Source: JBBQXY01 sp051004815
GTDB lineage: Bacteria; Chloroflexota; Ktedonobacteria; Ktedonobacterales; Ktedonobacteraceae
Length of the DNA stretch: 64,000 nt
NCBI GenBank assembly: GCA_051004815.1
Contig: JBPCJY010000236.1
Coordinates: forward strand, 28,530-92,529
Direction of reading: 5' to 3'
Part shown: piece after piece, positions 59,671 through 64,000 of the stretch
Numbering within the stretch: the first letter of the stretch is position 1
How the letters are laid out: every line of letters starts with the position of its first letter
Notes under the pieces: model-generated
Told to the model about the DNA's origin: nothing
The model's input: only the letters and a program-made list of their open reading frames with translations
Database searches by the model: none
Translations under genes and position numbers: made by a program

Positions 59671-59743
59671 TGGGCCCACCTGGGATCGAACCAGGGACCA
59701 ATCCCTTATGAGGGGACTGCTCTAACCACTGAGCTATGGGCCC
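59671..59743 (-). tRNA. tRNA-Ile (CAU, lysidine type)
   Basis: A 73-base cloverleaf: acceptor GGGCCCA/TGGGCCC, D arm GCTC-GAGC with AGTGGTTA, anticodon stem GTCCC/GGGAT with loop CTCATAA (anticodon CAT), T arm CCTGG/CCAGG with TTCGATC, and discriminator A. CCA is not encoded. GUGGUUAGAGCAG, CUCAUAA and UUGGUC are shared with bacterial tRNA-Ile2, whose C34 is modified to lysidine to read AUA, and fit elongator tRNA-Met less well. An initiator tRNA is excluded by the paired first acceptor position and lack of a GC-only anticodon stem. Confidence 0.9.
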
Positions 59744-60253
59744 GCGTGGGACATAGTATAACACACCTTCTGTCAGGTGGGAAGAGGGAATTTCGTCCAT
59801 ATTTTGTGAAAAAACACAAGGCGGAGAGAAGCCTGTCAGGCGACCGTAACGCTACTGCTATGCTTAGAATTTCTGAAGGTATAGCAAAATTACGCATTAT
59901 CGACGCGCCATAGCCATTTATGTGTGCTATAATAACAGCAGTAACGATGTAGGGTCTTGTTCCACCTATTCTTTTGGAACAGGCAGCTAGAGATCGAGGA
60001 AACGCACGAGCAGTGAGAAGGCAAGCACCGGCAGAAAGTCGTCAGGCTAAAAATGTATGGTTCACTGCTATTTGATGAGTGGTAGAAGAATAATACCTCC
60101 CATAACATCTATCCCGGTTACGCCGGATAGAGATTTGCAGGCGCATCTCGTGAAAATTTTATCCACGGAATTGAGACCCGCTACTTTAGGGCCGTGCCAT
60201 TCGTCGTGTATGGTGCGGTCAAAAATTTTTCCCAGTCAGGGGGGCATTCGACG
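59744..60253 (+). other. Long leader of the 2-oxoacid oxidoreductase operon
   Basis: No gene is supported in this stretch. An extended -10 TGCTATAAT lies at 59925-59933 without a clear -35, and a small hairpin TGTTCC/GGAACA follows at about 59955-59979. The resulting leader of about 310 bases before GTG 60254 is long enough for regulation, but I recognise no riboswitch. Confidence 0.4.
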
Positions 60254-62011
60254 GTGAATGAAGTAACACTTCGTATTGGCGGTGAGTCGGGCGAGGGTAC
60301 CATCTCAGGTGGTGATATTATCGCTCTTGGAGCCGCTCGCTGGGGGTATCATGTATATACCTTCCGCACGTTTCCAGCAGAAATTCTAGGTGGTCCTTGT
60401 ATGTTCCAGGTACGTATTGGCGATACGCCAATCAAATCCATGGGCGACTGTGCAGACGTATTGGTCTGCTTAAACAAAGAGGCATATGATCGCAACATTC
60501 ATGACCTGCGTCATGGTGGTGTGTTGGTCTATGATCCCAGTGATTTCACGCCTGATGCAGGCGATTTTATTGCATATGCCATTCCATTCAATGAGCTGGC
60601 CCGCAAAGAGGTACAGCTTTTCCAAACCAAAAATATGGTTATGCTTGGGGCGATCTCAACCCTGTTTGGCCCCCCTATGGAGGCCATTGTCCAGGTCGTA
60701 GAGTCCAAGCTTTCCAAGTCACGTAAATCCAACCCCATTTTAATGGAAAAGAACATGTTGGCGTTGGAGGTGGCACGAAAATATGTCACCGAAAAAGTTG
60801 GCAAACGTGACCCATTCCATTTAAGCACCGTTGAGAAGGCCGACCGCGTGGTGTTGAACGGCAACCAGGCTCTCGTGGCTGGTGCCCTTGCCGCCCACTG
60901 CCACTATTTCGCTGGCTACCCCATTACACCAGCTAGCGATATTATGGAAGGTTTGGCTAAAGAGTTACCACAGGTTGGTGGAACCTTCTTACAGGCAGAG
61001 GATGAAATTGCCGCGCTGGCCTCTGTTATTGGTGCATCTTATGGCGGGGTACGAGCGATGACGGCAACATCTGGCCCTGGCCTCTCGCTGATGACCGAGT
61101 TGATCGGCTACGCCTCGATGGCAGAGATTCCTGCCGTGATTGTAGACGCGCAGCGTGCCGGCCCCAGCACAGGGATGCCAACGAAGATGGAACAGTCCGA
61201 CCTGAGCTTTGCTCTCAACGCAGGTCATGGCGATACTCCGCGTATGGTGGTCGCACCAGCCGACGTAGCAGACTGCTATGGACTGATTATCACGGCCTTC
61301 AACATGGCCGAACGCTATCAAATGCCGGTGCTCTTCCTCACCGATCAATCGCTGTCGGCCCGCGTGGAGAGTGTTGAACGCAGCGTCTTCAAACCAATGG
61401 AGATCCAGGGTCGCGTCCAGTTTAGCGAAAATGGAGCTTCAACCAACGACAGTAATGGACATTCCGCTGCGGTCGCGGCACACAGCTATTCACGTTACGC
61501 GTACACCGCGAGCGGTATCTCTCCTATCACTGCTCCTGGTGCGGGTGCATCGCCATATGTGGCCACGGGCCTGGAACATGATGAGCATGGACATCCCGAT
61601 TATGAGCCAGAAGACCACACGGCCATGATGGAAAAGCGTTTCCGCAAACTCGATACTGCCGCGGAAGAACTTCCCAAACCACAACGTTACGGCGACGCGG
61701 ACGCCACTATCGGTATCATCGGTTGGGGTTCGACCGAGGGCACTATCCAGGAAGCAGTTGATCGCGCACGCGCTAAGGGTTATAAGGTCGCGGCCCTCCA
61801 TCCCAGGATTCTTTCACCGTTGCCAGATCGAACCATTCGAGATTTTATCCGCTCAGTGAAAACGGTGATTGTGCCAGAGTGTAACTACTCCGGCCAATTG
61901 GCAAATCTGCTGGGTGCGAAATATGGTCTACAAGCCATTCGTGTGAATAAATTTGGCGGTATTCCGTTCACCGCTGGTGAAATCCTGCGGGCAATCGAGG
62001 AGGTTAGTTAA
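60254..62011 (+). CDS. korA: 2-oxoacid:ferredoxin oxidoreductase, fused gamma-alpha subunit
   Basis: A 585-residue subunit. Residues 1 to about 190 are the gamma domain (LRIGGESGEGTISGGDIIAL; FRTFPAEILGGPCMFQVRIG). The alpha part has AGALAAHCHYFAGYPITPAS, LQAEDEIAALASVIGASYGG, TATSGPGLSLMTELIGYA and GPSTGMPTKMEQSDL. The C-terminal domain is IGIIGWGSTEGTIQEA to ECNYSGQLANLL. With the next gene it should oxidise 2-oxoglutarate (or pyruvate) to the acyl-CoA, reducing ferredoxin. An inserted segment between about residues 395 and 465 is Ser/Thr/His-rich, with EHDEHGHPDYEPEDH. GTG 60254 is chosen because AGGGGGG precedes it and the family starts with E-V-x-L-R-I-G-G. Confidence 0.9.
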   Translation: MNEVTLRIGGESGEGTISGGDIIALGAARWGYHVYTFRTFPAEILGGPCMFQVRIGDTPIKSMGDCADVLVCLNKEAYDRNIHDLRHGGVLVYDPSDFTPDAGDFIAYAIPFNELARKEVQLFQTKNMVMLGAISTLFGPPMEAIVQVVESKLSKSRKSNPILMEKNMLALEVARKYVTEKVGKRDPFHLSTVEKADRVVLNGNQALVAGALAAHCHYFAGYPITPASDIMEGLAKELPQVGGTFLQAEDEIAALASVIGASYGGVRAMTATSGPGLSLMTELIGYASMAEIPAVIVDAQRAGPSTGMPTKMEQSDLSFALNAGHGDTPRMVVAPADVADCYGLIITAFNMAERYQMPVLFLTDQSLSARVESVERSVFKPMEIQGRVQFSENGASTNDSNGHSAAVAAHSYSRYAYTASGISPITAPGAGASPYVATGLEHDEHGHPDYEPEDHTAMMEKRFRKLDTAAEELPKPQRYGDADATIGIIGWGSTEGTIQEAVDRARAKGYKVAALHPRILSPLPDRTIRDFIRSVKTVIVPECNYSGQLANLLGAKYGLQAIRVNKFGGIPFTAGEILRAIEEVS

Positions 62012-62013
62012 TC

Positions 62014-62859
62014 TTGATACAAACACCTGTCAATCCTACACCAAAAGATTATAAGAGTGAAGTAAAGCCCACCTGGTGTCCAGGGTGTGGAGACTTTGGT
62101 GTACTCAACGCGACGTATCGTGGCTTGGCTGGACTCAAGCTATCGCCAGAACAGACCGTGGTGGTGTCGGGCATCGGCTGCTCTAGCCGCTTCCCCCACT
62201 TTATGAAAAACTTTGGCTTTCATAGTGTCCACGGTCGTGCATTACCGGTCGCCCAGGGTATAAAGATGGCTCGCCCCGATCTCAAGGTGATCGCGGTCGG
62301 GGGCGATGGTGACTTCTTCAGCATTGGCGTAGGCCACCTCGTACATGCTGCCTTGCGCAACATCGATGTCACTGTAGTAGTGATGGACAACGAGATTTAC
62401 GGCCTCACTAAAGGACAGACCTCACCAACTTCTCCCCATGGACATGTCACAAAGTCAACACCGTATGGCTTGATGGCCTCGACTTTTAATCCAATCGCGA
62501 CAGCACTGACCTTGAATGTCAGTTTTGTGGCTCGCGGCTATTCCGCGAAGCCGAAGGACCTGGCCACCCTGATCGAGAAGGGTATGACTCATAAAGGTTT
62601 TTCATTTATTCACGCACTCAGCCCTTGCCCAACGTTCTATAATACCTTCGATGCATGGGATGCGTCAGTGACGCCTATGCCCACTACTCATGATGAACAT
62701 GATCGTATGAAAGCGTTGACGCTAGCGATGGATACTGACAAACAATATATGGGCATTTTCTACCAGGAAGAGCGTCCAACAATGGATCAGGCTGCCCAAC
62801 AATTGGCCGCGGAAGCCAAAGAGTTCGACATCGATAAATATATGGCTCGCTACGCCTAG
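62014..62859 (+). CDS. korB: 2-oxoacid:ferredoxin oxidoreductase, beta (TPP) subunit
   Basis: A 281-residue thiamine diphosphate subunit. WCPGCGDFGVL and GIGCSSRFPHF hold cluster cysteines and the substrate loop; AVGGDGDFFSIGVGHLVHA to VVVMDNEIYGLTKGQ is the TPP-Mg motif (GDG followed by N); SPCPTFYN provides the last cluster Cys. The partner of the gamma-alpha subunit two bases upstream. It starts at TTG 62014 with GAGGAGG ten bases before. The size and TSPTSPHG motif fit 2-oxoglutarate or general 2-oxoacid enzymes (KorB/OorB type). No ferredoxin gene lies in the window. Confidence 0.92.
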   Translation: MIQTPVNPTPKDYKSEVKPTWCPGCGDFGVLNATYRGLAGLKLSPEQTVVVSGIGCSSRFPHFMKNFGFHSVHGRALPVAQGIKMARPDLKVIAVGGDGDFFSIGVGHLVHAALRNIDVTVVVMDNEIYGLTKGQTSPTSPHGHVTKSTPYGLMASTFNPIATALTLNVSFVARGYSAKPKDLATLIEKGMTHKGFSFIHALSPCPTFYNTFDAWDASVTPMPTTHDEHDRMKALTLAMDTDKQYMGIFYQEERPTMDQAAQQLAAEAKEFDIDKYMARYA

Positions 62860-62923
62860 TAGCGAAGACACAAAAATGAGGTGAACAAACCAGTTTGTTC
62901 ACCTCATTTTTGTGTCTTCGCTA
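62860..62923. terminator. 30-base-pair perfect hairpin after korB
   Basis: Arms 62860-62889 and 62894-62923 are exact complements around a four-base CCAG loop, starting at the korB stop codon. The arms contain A5/T5 tracts, so a partial hairpin could end transcription in either direction. The convergent zinc-ribbon gene ends 68 bases away. Confidence 0.75.
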
Positions 62924-62990
62924 TTCTGTATAGTGCGCAGAGACGTGTCCATATACAAAAGCACACATCCTCATCTTCGCGCACAGGTGT

Positions 62991-63218
62991 TTAGTACGTT
63001 GTAAATCTTGTTGGGACTGGCGGAGCGGCAGTAATAGAATTTGCCACTGCTTGTGCAAATTTTTCACCGCACGGGCGGCAAAACAGGCCACTATCGTTGT
63101 GATAACTACCGCCGATAGCGGTAAGTTGTTGTTCGGCGGGCTTGCCGCACCATTCACATTGGCTACCACGAGGGGCAGAGTCTACAGAGATCGGTCGGCG
63201 GAATTCATTGTTTGACAT
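62991..63218 (-). CDS. Small zinc-ribbon-like protein
   Basis: A 75-residue protein with two C-x-x-C pairs: CEWCGKPAEQQLTAIGG and FCRPCGEKFAQAV, a likely zinc ribbon. The first 18 residues and the Pro/Thr-rich tail seem unstructured. ATG 63218 follows AGGAGG at seven bases; the frame upstream to 63362 is not similar to coding sequence. No family or partner is evident; it is followed by the convergent kor operon. Confidence 0.6.
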   Translation of the reverse strand: MSNNEFRRPISVDSAPRGSQCEWCGKPAEQQLTAIGGSYHNDSGLFCRPCGEKFAQAVANSITAAPPVPTRFTTY

Positions 63219-63473
63219 GAGGGATCCTCCTAGTTCGTGCTGGAAAAAGTTAAACTTCATCACAAACACAATGGTAAACAGCACAGAAGGGGAAACCCGT
63301 ATCGGGTGGCCAGCGACATTGGAGAGTCCACAGTGATACGGCACTACACGGACGCGCATCATTGCCCTGGAGCATCATCGCCCCGGTTAGCTACCGGTTA
63401 AAGAAGGAGAAATGTACCTGGTATCTTTCATTACCGATGTACGTTATACTATAGCACATTTTGCTTAAAAACG

Positions 63474-63752
63474 CTAGGGCAATGGCGGCTTTTGCGCGGT
63501 TGACAAGGTTTGAGAATCCGTTGGCTCCTCGTCAAGTGCGGGAAAACGTGTCGAGAGACGATCACCAATAATCCAGCCAAGCACGGCTAATACTACAGTG
63601 ATACCAAGCCAGGTAAACAGAACTGTATTGAACGCAACATTATATACACTCGCCATAATGCCAGCCAATAAGATGCCTATTATTAAACCAGTGGTGGTAC
63701 CTACAAGACAACCCGGATGGGCCAGATTATGTCCGCGCAATTTATTCAACAT
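63474..63752 (-). CDS. Small two-helix membrane protein
   Basis: A 92-residue protein with two membrane segments (CLVGTTTGLIIGILLAGIMA and FTWLGITVVLAVLGWIIG) and a hydrophilic, proline-ended tail (PALDEEPTDSQTLSTAQKPP). The N-terminal HNLAHPGCLVG and GxxxG-rich helices suggest a small integral protein, but I do not know the family. AGGAAAG lies about eleven bases before ATG. Confidence 0.55.
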   Translation of the reverse strand: MLNKLRGHNLAHPGCLVGTTTGLIIGILLAGIMASVYNVAFNTVLFTWLGITVVLAVLGWIIGDRLSTRFPALDEEPTDSQTLSTAQKPPLP

Positions 63753-64000
63753 AGCAATTGTACTTTCCTATTCTATTTCAAATGATCGTCATGAATCATA
63801 GCGCGACAACCGTAAACCGTCAAGAGAGAGCAGCCACTGGTGATGGCCCAGAAGTGGACAAGATCACATGGGCGAAGCGAGAGAGTCCCGCCGATTCTTC
63901 GCTGGGCTCAGAAGGACAGGGCCGGGCCCGTCCCTCTTGACGCCGCGAAGAACCTCTCCCCCCCTCTTGGTTGCCCCCAGAACCCACAAAAGAAGTTCCA
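63753..64000. other. Window end without a supported gene
   Basis: The last 248 bases become GC-richer. A 60-codon plus-strand frame (63758-63940) has no ribosome site and an ordinary composition, so I do not call it. GGGCCGGGCCCG at 63920-63931 is a short palindrome. Confidence 0.4.

Noticed and set aside
59671..59743. tRNA-Met
   Set aside because: The CAU anticodon fits, but the D-arm, anticodon-loop and variable-loop sequences are those of tRNA-Ile2. The initiator form is excluded by the paired first acceptor position.
63758..63940. 60-codon plus-strand frame at the window end
   Set aside because: No ribosome site or recognisable pattern; too close to the edge to judge.

Overview
The window looks like chromosomal DNA of a filamentous Chloroflexota bacterium of the class Ktedonobacteria. 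This is an inference from gene content, not a search result. The grounds are: tandem membrane Ser/Thr kinases with Pro/Thr-rich stalks, a MalT-type LuxR regulator followed by a small conserved partner, single-domain type IB topoisomerase, OsmC, PAS/histidine kinase clusters, a KorAB-type ferredoxin oxidoreductase, many lipoproteins with TP-rich linkers, and GC near 50 percent.

Layout. 395-11361 is one long plus-strand purine catabolism operon: allantoate amidohydrolase, allantoinase, a DUF3830 protein, hydroxypyruvate isomerase, OHCU decarboxylase, urate oxidase, 5-hydroxyisourate hydrolase, a two-gene xanthine dehydrogenase and an 8-oxoguanine deaminase. A sigma-70-like promoter at 203-231 precedes it. 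Together these take 8-oxoguanine, hypoxanthine and xanthine through urate to allantoin and allantoate. 11412-14196 holds an OsmC gene whose catalytic Cys codon is UGA with a SECIS-like hairpin behind it (a probable selenoprotein), two lipoproteins and a peroxiredoxin. 14326-18050 is the minus-strand nadB-nadC-nadA operon for quinolinate and NAD synthesis, with a multi-site inverted-repeat operator upstream. 18265-18978 is an S51/cyanophycinase-like peptidase.

19152-26393 is a two-gene putative defence system: a 1265-residue Eco57I-type adenine methyltransferase and a 1118-residue protein joining a PLD nuclease to an SNF2-type helicase. The stub of a PIN-domain gene lies between them. 26406-30383 carries two paralogous receptor-like kinases, one with DFD in place of DFG. 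30625-34558 has a flavin disulfide reductase, topoisomerase IB, a HAD hydrolase and a MazG-like protein. 34708-38375 is a signalling operon: a protein made of three nearly identical PAS units, a histidine kinase and a receiver-kinase hybrid. 38372-39592 is a PPi-type phosphofructokinase.

39891-44646 is a GC-richer block with a LuxR/MalT regulator, its small partner, a DUF4386 protein and another membrane protein. 45339-52300 holds an APC permease divergent from a catabolic operon (DeoR regulator, BtpA/SgcQ protein, metallophosphoesterase, FGGY kinase, TIM-barrel isomerase) of unknown substrate. 52322-56581 contains a nitroreductase-like protein, half of an MFS transporter, small proteins, a pentapeptide-repeat protein and an RRM protein. 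56679-58984 is an ECF sigma factor with a membrane beta-propeller partner. 59117-59743 has a PD-(D/E)XK nuclease gene behind a broken copy of its own 3' end and beside a tRNA-Ile(CAU). 60254-62859 encodes a 2-oxoacid:ferredoxin oxidoreductase. Several gene ends are marked by unusually long, perfect hairpins.

The observation I consider strongest is the candidate selenocysteine OsmC at 11412-11903. The most system-like is the methyltransferase/PLD-helicase pair with its PIN remnant and an AT-rich specificity region.
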